DNA of 64,000 bases, taken from the NCBI RefSeq assembly GCF_019956555.1, contig NZ_JAHBDQ010000002.1, positions 124,001 through 188,000 on the forward strand, in the 5' to 3' direction. Shown piece by piece: positions 57,002-64,000 of this stretch. The notes under the pieces were generated by a model. That model was given only the letters and a program-made list of their open reading frames with translations. It was not told the origin of the DNA and did not search any database. The number at the start of each line of letters is the position of its first letter. Position 1 is the stretch's first letter. Both the position numbers and the translations under genes were made by a program. This stretch comes from Pseudomonas sp. A-RE-19. Its GTDB lineage: Bacteria; Pseudomonadota; Gammaproteobacteria; Pseudomonadales; Pseudomonadaceae.

Positions 57002-57691
57002 TCAGTCGCGCAACAGCCCGGGCCAGTTGGAGTTAGTGATGGTGGTCGCACCTTTGATCAACCGGTCTTGCTGGATGTTGTAAATCAAGTACTGGTTGTT
57101 GGTCAGAAAGATATACCAGTAGCTGTCTGCGAAAGTCCGGTCATTTTGTGCGGCAGTGATGATTCGGTCTTTATAGTGCTCCAGTCCGGGCATCGTGTTG
57201 TAAGTGATGGCTTCGTGAGTCAGTTTTTGTTTGAGGTAATTGAAGTTTATATAATGTCCGTCATTCAGAAGGAATTTGAATAACTTTGGATGTCCAGCTA
57301 TTTGCCACCATGTTCCGGCGACTATTTTGTCGAAATACGGGAGGATCGGGGCCCAGATTGAGCTGGCTACCTTGGAAACGTTGGCGACCTTGTCGCTATC
57401 CTGATCGTACTTGCACACCATGGGGGTGCCGTCTTTGGTATAGAACAACCATGCAATATCCTCGTCGGTGCCAGTATTCCAGCCTATCGAAGTAGTCGTG
57501 AAGCCAAAGCGCAACTCTTCAATTTGGCTAATGGTGTCCCACCTGCCGGCGACAGCAGTCGGATATCCTGCCGGCACTTCATGATCGCCAATATTAAATC
57601 GAGAGTAGGTGTTTGTGTCCTTGAAGAAGAAAAAAATGCGATCCGGGCCCGAGCGCCAGTCAATGGCGACAAAGTTTTTTAATTGTGGCAT
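57002..57691 (-). CDS. Hemopexin-like beta-propeller protein (hypothetical)
   Basis: This 229-residue protein has no signal peptide. Four units of about 50 residues can be aligned by eye, each with an aromatic-rich beta strand: DRIFFFFKDTNTYSRFNIGD, EDIAWLFYTKDGTPMVCKYD, HPKLFKFLLNDGHYINFNY and DSYWYIFLTNNQYLIYNIQQ, three of them leading to W or Y near the unit end. This is the pattern of hemopexin-type four-bladed propellers, as in photopexin-like proteins. Base composition is clearly AT-richer than its neighbours, suggesting acquisition. ATG 57691 has AAGGA upstream. Ligand (haem, metal, protein) unknown. Confidence 0.6.
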   Translation of the reverse strand: MPQLKNFVAIDWRSGPDRIFFFFKDTNTYSRFNIGDHEVPAGYPTAVAGRWDTISQIEELRFGFTTTSIGWNTGTDEDIAWLFYTKDGTPMVCKYDQDSDKVANVSKVASSIWAPILPYFDKIVAGTWWQIAGHPKLFKFLLNDGHYINFNYLKQKLTHEAITYNTMPGLEHYKDRIITAAQNDRTFADSYWYIFLTNNQYLIYNIQQDRLIKGATTITNSNWPGLLRD

Positions 57692-57956
57692 TAATTAAGT
57701 CCTTTTAATAAGTATAGATTGGTTAGTTGCGGAATTAGACTAGCTTGAAGTTGTGATGTGTTGAATTCGATTTATAAGGCATTTTGTTTCGGCTGAATGA
57801 TTCAACACGACAATGTGTGATTGCTCAGTCAATGGGTTGACGCGTTTCTGAAAAGACCGATATTCGCAGCCCTGCTTCTCGTCAGTGACGATGCTTGCCA
57901 TAATTGCGGCTTAATCGTGCTCTGCTTAACTCGCCTTTTTTGCTTACGGAGCTCCC

Positions 57957-58637
57957 ATGCACGTACTGGTTTGCGAAGACGATGAGCTGATCGCCAGTGG
58001 CATTGTTGCCGGGTTGACCGCTCAAGGCCTGACCGTCGAACACGTCGCTAGCGCCTCCAAGGCCCGGGCCATGCTCAAAGTCGCGGAATTCGACGTCATG
58101 GTGCTCGATCTCGGCCTGCCCGATGAAGACGGCCTGAAGCTGTTGCAGCAGTTGCGCCACCAAGGCCTGGAAATCCCGGTACTGATCCTCACCGCCAGGG
58201 ATTCGGTCACCGACCGGGTCGACGGCCTGCAAGCGGGCGCCGACGACTACTTGCTCAAACCGTTCGACCTGCGCGAACTCGCTGCGCGTCTGCACACCTT
58301 GCTGCGACGAGTGGCGGGGCGCAGCGTCAATCTGATCGAGCACGGTCGTTTGACCTACGACCCGAGCAGTCGCGAAACCCTGCTCGGCGGCCAATCGGTG
58401 GATTTGTCGCGCCGTGAGCAATCGCTGTTGCAAGCCTTGTTGCACAACCGCGGCCGGGTCCTGTCCACCGAGCAACTGAAGGACAGCGTCTACGGTTTCA
58501 ATGACGAACTGGAGAGTAATGCCCTCAACGTCCATATCCATCACCTGCGGCGCAAACTCGGCAACGGTATCGTCGAGACCGTGCGCGGCCTGGGCTATCG
58601 TCTGGGGCCGGCCGATGGCGGAGAACAATCGAAGTGA
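57957..58637 (+). CDS. dsbR: OmpR-family response regulator (DsbR-like)
   Basis: The 226-residue regulator has a receiver (VLVCEDDELIASGIV; phospho-Asp in VMVLDLGLPDEDGL; Lys in DYLLKPFDLREL) and a C-terminal winged helix (LSRREQSLLQALLHNRGRVLSTEQL, ALNVHIHHLRRKLG). It is coupled to the kinase gene that follows and lies beside dsbD-tlpA-dsbG, the order of PA2476-PA2480 in P. aeruginosa, where the pair is called DsbRS and responds to copper. Here that identity is by synteny and family. Confidence 0.9.
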   Translation: MHVLVCEDDELIASGIVAGLTAQGLTVEHVASASKARAMLKVAEFDVMVLDLGLPDEDGLKLLQQLRHQGLEIPVLILTARDSVTDRVDGLQAGADDYLLKPFDLRELAARLHTLLRRVAGRSVNLIEHGRLTYDPSSRETLLGGQSVDLSRREQSLLQALLHNRGRVLSTEQLKDSVYGFNDELESNALNVHIHHLRRKLGNGIVETVRGLGYRLGPADGGEQSK

Positions 58638-59959
58638 TGAGCCTGCGTTTGCGCCTGACCCTGACCCTCGGCGCTGCCTTCGCGCTGATCTGGGCTCTGG
58701 CCGCCGCCTGGATGCTCAGTGATCTGCGCAACCAGATGATGTTTTCCCTCGACCAGCGGTTGGTCGCCTCGGCGCGGATGGTCGCCGGGCTGCTGGAGCA
58801 ACTGCCAACGTTGCCGAGCAAGGGTGAAGGCACTCATTTCAGCGCTGAACAGCTGAGCATTCCTGGTGGCATGGCCTGTCAGGTCAGTTCATTGCGCGGC
58901 GAAATCCTGGCTCGCAGCCACAGCAGCCCCGAACAAACTCTGGAAGCCGAAAAAATGGGCTTCCACGATCAAATGATCGACGGCGCACCCTGGCGCAGCT
59001 TCACCCTGGCGCGCGGGGATGTGCGCATTACCACCGCCGACCGACAGATCGAGCGCGAAGCGCTGAACATGTCCATTCTGCTGGCAGCCTCGGTGCCGGT
59101 CGGCGTAGCGCTGCTCGGCTGCCTGTGCCTGTTGTGGCTCGGCATCGGTCAGGGGTTGGCACCGCTCAATCGTATGCGCGATGCGCTGATGCGGCGCAGC
59201 GCCGATTCTCTGGAGCCATTGCAGATCCAGCCACTGCCCAGCGAACTGCAACCGCTGTTGGAAACCCAGAATCAACTGTTCCAGCGCATCGGCAAGACCA
59301 TCGAGCGCGAACGGCGCCTGACCGGTGATGCCGCGCACGAGTTGCGCAGCCCGCTGACCGCCATCAAAACCCACCTGCAAGTGGCGCGCATGACCGAAGG
59401 CAGCGCCCGGGATCAGTCCCTGGCACGGGCTGAAGAGGGCGCTGACCGGCTGCACCGCACGCTTGAACAATTGCTGCTGCTGGCGCGTGTCGAGGGCAGC
59501 CTGTCGTTCGATGATGGCGTGCAATGCAGCGCCGAGCAGGTAGCGAAACTGGCGATTCAGGATGCAGCAAGCGGTGATCGTCAGCGGATCAGGTTTCAGT
59601 TGCCGAGTGCATTTTCCGATGCGCCGCTGCAAATGCCCGCGGTGCTGTCGATTGCCGCGTTGCGCAACTTGCTCGACAACGCCCTGCGCCATACCCCTGG
59701 CGATGGGGCTGTGGAACTGAGCCTGGAAACCACCGGTGACCGCGTGCACTTTTTGGTGCGCGACCATGGCCCGGGGATTGCTGAAGACGACTTGCAGCAC
59801 CTGACCCAACGCTTCTGGCGCAATGGCCAGAGCACCGGATGCGGCCTCGGCCTGGCGATAGTCCAGGCCATCGTCCAGCGCTGCGGTTGTACCCTGCATT
59901 TCGACAGCCGGCCGGATGGCTTGCGGGTTGAATTGACGATGCCGTTGCAACCGGTCTAA
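58634..59959 (+). CDS. dsbS: Sensor histidine kinase (DsbS-like)
   Basis: The 441-residue kinase has a membrane helix (LTLTLGAAFALIWALAAAWML), a periplasmic sensor of about 115 residues with one cysteine (GGMACQVSS, C82 counted from GTG 58634), a second helix (ILLAASVPVGVALLGCLCLLWLG), a HAMP-like linker, an H-box (TGDAAHELRSPLTAIKTHL) and an ATPase domain (LRNLLDNALRHTPGDG, RDHGPGIAEDD, GLGLAIVQAI). GTG 58634 and ATG 58637 are both possible; they overlap the regulator stop. The presumed signal is copper or redox state, by analogy with P. aeruginosa DsbS. Confidence 0.9.
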   Translation: MMSLRLRLTLTLGAAFALIWALAAAWMLSDLRNQMMFSLDQRLVASARMVAGLLEQLPTLPSKGEGTHFSAEQLSIPGGMACQVSSLRGEILARSHSSPEQTLEAEKMGFHDQMIDGAPWRSFTLARGDVRITTADRQIEREALNMSILLAASVPVGVALLGCLCLLWLGIGQGLAPLNRMRDALMRRSADSLEPLQIQPLPSELQPLLETQNQLFQRIGKTIERERRLTGDAAHELRSPLTAIKTHLQVARMTEGSARDQSLARAEEGADRLHRTLEQLLLLARVEGSLSFDDGVQCSAEQVAKLAIQDAASGDRQRIRFQLPSAFSDAPLQMPAVLSIAALRNLLDNALRHTPGDGAVELSLETTGDRVHFLVRDHGPGIAEDDLQHLTQRFWRNGQSTGCGLGLAIVQAIVQRCGCTLHFDSRPDGLRVELTMPLQPV

Positions 59960-59978
59960 CCAACAACACAAAACCCCC

Positions 59979-60059
59979 TGTAGGAGCTGCCGAAGGCTGC
60001 GATCTTTTGACCTTTTTAGAAGCAAGATCAAAAGATCGCAGCCTTCGGCAGCTCCTACA
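59979..60059. repeat. Paired REP palindrome, GCTGCCGAAGGCTGCGATC type
   Basis: 59979-60010 and 60028-60059 are perfect 32-base reverse complements separated by 17 bases. The arm sequence (TGTAGGAGCTGCCGAAGGCT...) is a different REP family from the other pairs in the window. It follows the kinase gene. Confidence 0.93.
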
Positions 60060-60169
60060 TTTATTCTGTGTTGCACACCAAATGTAACGTCTCTCCATTA
60101 GCCACCCGGCCTCCCACAGCGTTATCGTCCCCGGCAGCTTTGACTCAATGGATTGAGGTAAACAGCGCC

Positions 60170-60655
60170 ATGGATGCATCGATACACATCTGCAAGGCCA
60201 CGCCTGCCGACGCCGGCATCATCAGCCGGATCGTCGAGCGTTCCATTCGCGTCGGCTGCGCGTTGGACCATCGCAACGATCCGCGAACCGTCGCCACCTG
60301 GACCCACAACAAAACCATCGACCATGTGCAGCCCTGGCTGGCCGAGCCGCGGTTGTACCTGAACATCGCCCTGTTGCAGGACAAACCGATCGGCGTTGCC
60401 ATGGCGGCGATCAGCGGCAAGGTCGCGTTCTGTTACGTGCAACCGGAATGGTTTCGGCGAGGCGCCGGACAAGCGCTGGTGCACGACCTCGAGACGTGGT
60501 TGATCGCTCAGGGTTTGCCTCGGGCGCGGCTCAACAGTACCCGTACCAGCGAGGCGTTCTATCGTCGTTTGGGTTATCGAGCGTGCGCTGAAACCTTCAC
60601 CGTGGCGGGACTGCACGTCATTCCCATGCACAAGGTGCTGTCGTCGCCTTCATAG
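60170..60655 (+). CDS. GNAT-family N-acetyltransferase
   Basis: This 161-residue single GNAT domain carries the acetyl-CoA loop in QPEWFRRGAGQALVHDLETWL and the closing strand TSEAFYRRLGYRACAE. The acceptor is unknown. ATG 60170 (MDASIHICKATPADAG) has GAGGT 11 bases upstream; the longer frame from 60068 has an unlikely leader. It lies between a REP pair and the pvdH promoter, with no sign of iron control of its own. Confidence 0.87.
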   Translation: MDASIHICKATPADAGIISRIVERSIRVGCALDHRNDPRTVATWTHNKTIDHVQPWLAEPRLYLNIALLQDKPIGVAMAAISGKVAFCYVQPEWFRRGAGQALVHDLETWLIAQGLPRARLNSTRTSEAFYRRLGYRACAETFTVAGLHVIPMHKVLSSPS

Positions 60656-60672
60656 AAAGCTGACCGAGGGTC

Positions 60673-60696
60673 TAAATCCTTGAGGTCCTGATGCGT
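60673..60696 (+). promoter_or_regulatory. PvdS (IS-box) promoter of pvdH
   Basis: TAAAT (60673-60677), 16 bases, CGT (60694-60696) is an exact IS box. The pvdH ATG lies 103 bases downstream, and mbtH probably shares this promoter. Confidence 0.87.
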
Positions 60697-60798
60697 TTCC
60701 AGAACAGGAAAACCTGCAAGTGCGCCCCGTGACCGGAACGCGCACCTGCCCGGTGTGCAGTTTTGGTCACTATCAACAGCGTATTGAGGGATCGAGAG

Positions 60799-62211
60799 AT
60801 GTCAGTCGCTACCAGCCTTATCGAAGATCAGCCGGCCCGGATCGTCCTGACGCCTGCGGAGACGCTTTTTCAGTTCAACGAATCGCCGCTGCTGGCCCGT
60901 CAGAGTCAGCAAGAGTCGAATGCCCGCAGCTACCCGCGACGCATTCCGCTGGCACTCAAGCGAGCCAAGGGCATTTATGTCGAAGACGTCGAAGGTCGCA
61001 GTTTCATCGATTGCCTGGCCGGTGCGGGGACGCTGGCCCTGGGGCACAACCATCCAGTGGTGATCGAAGCGATCCAGCAAGTGCTGAGCGATGAACTGCC
61101 GCTGCATACCCTCGACCTGACCACGCCGGTCAAGGATCAGTTTGTTCAAGACCTGTTCGGTTTGCTGCCGCCGGCATTGGCCGCGCAAGCGAAGATCCAG
61201 TTCTGCGGCCCCACCGGTACCGATGCGGTGGAAGCCGCTCTGAAACTGGTGCGCACCGCCACCGGGCGCAGCACGGTGTTGTCGTTCCAGGGCGGTTACC
61301 ACGGCATGAGTCAGGGCGCGCTGAGTCTGATGGGCAGCCTGGGGCCGAAAAAGCCGATGGGTGCCTTGCTCAGCAGTGGCGTGCAGTTCATGCCATACCC
61401 TTACGATTATCGTTGCCCGTTCGGGCTCGGCGGCGCGCTGGGGGTGCAGGTCAACCTGAATTACCTGGAAAACCTGCTGAATGATCCAGAAGCCGGCGTG
61501 CAATTGCCCGCAGCGGTGATCGTCGAAGCGGTGCAGGGCGAGGGCGGGGTGATTCCCGCCGATCTCGACTGGCTGCGCGGCTTGCGACGCATCACCGAGC
61601 AGGCCGGGGTAGCGCTGATTGTCGATGAAATCCAGAGCGGTTTTGCCCGCACCGGCAAGATGTTCGCCTTCGAGCACGCCGGGATCATTCCCGACGTGGT
61701 GGTGATGTCCAAAGCCATCGGCGGCAGCCTGCCGCTGGCAGTGGTGGTCTATCGCGACTGGCTCGACACCTGGCTGCCGGGCGCGCATGCCGGGACCTTC
61801 CGCGGTAATCAGATGGCCATGGCCGCAGGCTCTGCGGTGATGCGCTACCTGACAGAGCACAAGATTTGTGAGCACGCCGCCGCCATGGGCGAGCGCTTGA
61901 GCGAACACCTGCGCATCCTGCAGTGGGATTTCCCGCAACTGGGTGACATCCGTGGACGCGGTTTGATGCTGGGCGTCGAACTGGTCGACCCGACCGGCGC
62001 GCCGGACGCCCAAGGTCATCCACCGATATTCGCTCGTCTGGCGCCGCTGGTGCAGCGCGAATGCCTCAGGCGCGGGTTGATTCTCGAGCTGGGCGGGCGT
62101 CACGGCGGTGTCGTGCGTTTCCTGCCGCCGCTGGTGATCACTGCCGCCGAAATCGATCGGGTGGCTGACATTTTCGGTAGGGCCATGGCCGCAGCCACCG
62201 CCAGCCTCTAA
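60799..62211 (+). CDS. pvdH: L-2,4-diaminobutyrate:2-oxoglutarate aminotransferase PvdH
   Basis: The 470-residue PLP enzyme of the class III aminotransferase family converts aspartate semialdehyde to L-2,4-diaminobutyrate, a precursor of the pyoverdine chromophore. Motifs are LAGAGTLALGHNHPVV, FCGPTGTDAVEAALKL, FQGGYHGMSQGALS, ALIVDEIQSGFARTG and the PLP-lysine segment VVMSKAIGGSLPLAV. ATG 60799 follows GAGGG. An IS box upstream puts it under PvdS. It supplies the residue that the final PvdL module should load. Confidence 0.95.
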   Translation: MSVATSLIEDQPARIVLTPAETLFQFNESPLLARQSQQESNARSYPRRIPLALKRAKGIYVEDVEGRSFIDCLAGAGTLALGHNHPVVIEAIQQVLSDELPLHTLDLTTPVKDQFVQDLFGLLPPALAAQAKIQFCGPTGTDAVEAALKLVRTATGRSTVLSFQGGYHGMSQGALSLMGSLGPKKPMGALLSSGVQFMPYPYDYRCPFGLGGALGVQVNLNYLENLLNDPEAGVQLPAAVIVEAVQGEGGVIPADLDWLRGLRRITEQAGVALIVDEIQSGFARTGKMFAFEHAGIIPDVVVMSKAIGGSLPLAVVVYRDWLDTWLPGAHAGTFRGNQMAMAAGSAVMRYLTEHKICEHAAAMGERLSEHLRILQWDFPQLGDIRGRGLMLGVELVDPTGAPDAQGHPPIFARLAPLVQRECLRRGLILELGGRHGGVVRFLPPLVITAAEIDRVADIFGRAMAAATASL

Positions 62212-62292
62212 ATTTTTTGGTGCCTCGAACGTTCCTTCTACATAACGGCTGCGCACGCCGCGCGGCCCACCCTACAGCGATGGAGAGACAGC

Positions 62293-62520
62293 ATGACGTC
62301 AGTATTCGACCGCGAAGACATCCTCTTTCAGGTCGTGGTCAACCACGAAGAGCAATACTCGATCTGGCCCGACTACAAAGCCGTACCACAAGGCTGGCGT
62401 ACTGTGGGCAAGAGCGGCCTGAAAAAAGAATGCCTGGCCTACATCGAAGAGGTCTGGACCGACATGCGTCCACTGAGCCTGCGCCAGAAAATGGCAGAAC
62501 AGGCGGCCGTGGCTCACTGA
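62293..62520 (+). CDS. mbtH: MbtH-like protein
   Basis: The 75-residue NRPS partner has the family's conserved tryptophans and motifs: [43 protein letters not shown]. MbtH proteins bind adenylation domains and raise their activity or solubility. It lies 81 bases after pvdH with GGAGA before the ATG and is probably co-transcribed from the pvdH IS box. Length is typical. A terminator follows. Confidence 0.95.
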   Translation: MTSVFDREDILFQVVVNHEEQYSIWPDYKAVPQGWRTVGKSGLKKECLAYIEEVWTDMRPLSLRQKMAEQAAVAH

Positions 62521-62530
62521 GGCATCACCC

Positions 62531-62574
62531 AAAAAAGAAGCCCGCTGAACCGGTGACGGTCAGCGGGCTTTTTC
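62531..62574 (+). terminator. Rho-independent terminator after mbtH
   Basis: AGCCCGCTGA (62539-62548) pairs with TCAGCGGGCT (62560-62569), with an A-run before and TTTTTC after. It ends the pvdH-mbtH transcript and can also act from the other side. Confidence 0.92.
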
Positions 62575-62606
62575 AGGTCTGGAATCTGTGTTGCCTGTCA
62601 GGCCGC

Positions 62607-62700
62607 CATCGCGAGCAGGCTCGCTCCCACATTTGATCGGTGGTGGTCACAGATTTTGTGATCGACCCAAATCCACTGTGGGAGCGAGCCTGCTCGCGAA
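62607..62700. repeat. Paired REP palindrome (CATCGCGAGCAGGCTCGC type)
   Basis: The left arm from 62607 and right arm ending near 62700 pair over about 23 bases. The loop holds a second dyad (TCACAGATTTTGTGA). It lies between the convergent mbtH and fpvF genes. Confidence 0.9.
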
Positions 62701-62725
62701 GAACGATAACGCGGTCTAACTGACG

Positions 62726-63631
62726 TTACACCCCGCTCAATCCCTTGATCACCAAATCCACATTCCCCTCCAACTCGGCCACCGGATCCGCCGCATCGAC
62801 GCTCAACACCACCAACCGACTGCCCGCCCCGGCAATCACCGTTTTCACCGCGTCCGATGGCTGGCGATGATGCAACACCACCGCCACGTCATTGGCTTTG
62901 AGGGTTGCGCCCAATTGCGTCAGGGCTTCGGGCGTCCACTCGGCATCCGGCCGTGCATCGAGGCCGACCAGCTCCAGATTAAGGCCGCCGATCAGATAGC
63001 CGAAATGATCGCTCAGGCTCATCACACTCAGATTGTCTGCATTGGCCAACCGTGACTCACTGTCGGCGCTGAGCTTGAGCAGGCGCTGTTTGAGCGCCGC
63101 CAGGTTGGCGTCGATCTTCGGTTTGGCCGCTGGCGCCAGGCGCACCAGATCTGCCGCCATCACATCCGCCATGCGGCCCATGTTATTGCTGGCCAACCAA
63201 GGCTGACTGTTCAAACCGTCAACCTTGCTGCCAGGCTGCACAGCAATGCCGGGCAGGGCGCCGTCCACGGGGCGGGCGGCATCGATTTCAATGATGCGGA
63301 TATTGCTGCGACGGGCGTTCGGGTACAGCGGGTCGTCCGGCCATAGCGAGCGCAGGCCGATGACCGCATCGGCGTCGATCGCCAGTTTGCTTAGCGCCGG
63401 AGCGCCACGGCCGGTGAAGTAGGCGGTCTGTCGGCTGCCGGGAAGGTTCGCTGGCGTCGCACGTTCAAGGTTGACGTCGGTGCCTTTGAGCAGGACCTCG
63501 CCCAGGCCGTAAGTGATGGGCAGGGCGGCGAGTACGCGCAATGGTTTGGCGCTATCTGCCGCAAACAGCGGGGTGGTGACCAGCCCACACAAGGCCATGG
63601 CCAGGGTCAATTGACGCACAGAAAAAGACAT
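62726..63631 (-). CDS. fpvF: Periplasmic binding protein of the ferripyoverdine ABC transporter (FpvF-like)
   Basis: The 301-residue secreted protein has a signal peptide (LTLAMALCGLVTTPLFA) and a ZnuA/TroA-type fold (VLAALPITYGLGEVLLKGTDVNLERA, ADAVIGLRSLWP, VMSLSDHFGYLIGGLNLELVG, DVAVVLHHRQPSD). It lacks the His-rich loop of zinc-binding relatives. It follows a permease gene directly (TAA-ATG) and converges on mbtH and pvdH. In P. aeruginosa the fpvC-D-E-F transporter sits next to the thioesterase, mbtH and pvdH genes, with fpvF last, so this is probably FpvF, which binds pyoverdine in the periplasm. Confidence 0.85.
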   Translation of the reverse strand: MSFSVRQLTLAMALCGLVTTPLFAADSAKPLRVLAALPITYGLGEVLLKGTDVNLERATPANLPGSRQTAYFTGRGAPALSKLAIDADAVIGLRSLWPDDPLYPNARRSNIRIIEIDAARPVDGALPGIAVQPGSKVDGLNSQPWLASNNMGRMADVMAADLVRLAPAAKPKIDANLAALKQRLLKLSADSESRLANADNLSVMSLSDHFGYLIGGLNLELVGLDARPDAEWTPEALTQLGATLKANDVAVVLHHRQPSDAVKTVIAGAGSRLVVLSVDAADPVAELEGNVDLVIKGLSGV

Positions 63632-64000
63632 TTATCCGAGGTTCCCTTTCAGACTTGGAACGATGCCGCGAGCAATCGCGGCCAGGGCGAAGGCGATACC
63701 GGCCACCAGAATGATCGCGGCACCGGACGGAATGGGTAGATCAAAGACAATCGGCGCGAGAATTCCGCACAGCGTGCTGACCGTGGCGATCAGCACCGAA
63801 CACCAGAAGAAACCCTTCAGCGACTGACTGAGCAAGCGCGCAGCCGCCGCGGGAATCACCAACAGCGCGCCGACCAGAATGGCGCCGATGACTTTCACCG
63901 CCGCCACCGTGATCAGGGTCACCAGAATCACGAACAGGTAATCCAGGGTCTTCACCGCCACACCGCGCACCGCCGCCAGTTGCGGGTTGAAACTGGCGAG
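63632..64000 (-). CDS. fpvE: ABC-3 family metal/siderophore permease (FpvE-like), 5' part missing
   Basis: The last 122 residues of a permease are visible, running off the right edge in an open frame (LASFNPQLAAVRGVAVKTLDYLF...). Helices such as LVTLITVAAVKVIGAILVGALLVIPAAAARLL and IPSGAAIILVAGIAFALAAIARG are typical of ABC-3 (ZnuB/TroC) permeases. It ends one codon before fpvF. By synteny it is FpvE of the ferripyoverdine transporter; the remaining genes should lie beyond the window. Confidence 0.85.
   Translation of the reverse strand, partial: LASFNPQLAAVRGVAVKTLDYLFVILVTLITVAAVKVIGAILVGALLVIPAAAARLLSQSLKGFFWCSVLIATVSTLCGILAPIVFDLPIPSGAAIILVAGIAFALAAIARGIVPSLKGNLG

Overview
This window is a high-GC gammaproteobacterial chromosome segment that reads as a Pseudomonas of the P. 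fluorescens complex. The grounds are a 4327-residue pyoverdine chromophore synthetase (PvdL) beside the sigma factor gene pvdS, the pvdH-mbtH pair, a complete acyclic-terpene (atu) catabolic operon, paired REP palindromes of fluorescent-pseudomonad type, and gene-by-gene likeness to P. aeruginosa and P. fluorescens proteins. I see no rRNA, tRNA, CRISPR array, prophage or insertion sequence. The species assignment is inference from remembered families, not from a search.

Layout. 1-7.7 kb is signalling: a truncated sensor kinase, a small ATPase (DUF815) coupled to a free-methionine-sulfoxide reductase, a BvgS-like multidomain sensor with its BvgA-like regulator, and a lone receiver protein. 7.8-17 kb is housekeeping: dGTPase, an EAL phosphodiesterase with a YkuI-type sensor domain, a yqjDEK-like membrane operon, a solo Amt transporter, a KefB-type antiporter, a glutaredoxin-like protein, a small gene behind a perfect LexA-type box, an RluA-family pseudouridine synthase and a small lipoprotein. 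17-19.6 kb carries molybdenum-cofactor genes (mobA, divergent moaB-moeA). 20-26.5 kb has a YegS-type lipid kinase, a NarX/NarL-type two-component pair, a degenerate HPt-like protein, cheV behind a flagellar sigma-28 promoter, a MOSC protein and ppnP.

26.5-36.4 kb holds an exonuclease and then the atu operon (atuABCDEF, minus strand), facing the TetR-family repressor gene atuR. A perfect 17-bp inverted repeat between atuA and atuR is the likely operator. 36.4-64 kb is centred on iron: a solute-binding protein, an IucB/PvdYII-like acetyltransferase, pvdS with a Fur box, pvdL, a hydrolase, then a disulfide-bond block (dsbG, a TlpA-like gene, dsbD, the DsbRS-like two-component system), a hemopexin-like protein of lower GC, a GNAT enzyme, pvdH, mbtH, and the distal part of a ferripyoverdine ABC transporter (fpvE', fpvF).

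How it fits together. Fur would repress pvdS when iron is plentiful. When iron is scarce, PvdS would read three promoters here that share an IS-box arrangement with identical 16-bp spacing: upstream of the acetyltransferase, pvdL (one-base variant) and pvdH. PvdH makes the diaminobutyrate that the last PvdL module should load, MbtH assists adenylation domains, and FpvE/FpvF would handle returned ferripyoverdine in the periplasm. Items that deserve attention are the LexA box, the DsbR-type direct repeat in front of dsbD, the hemopexin-like gene inside the dsb/pvd region, the AtuB that lacks the usual YxxxK motif, and the HPt-like protein lacking its histidine.
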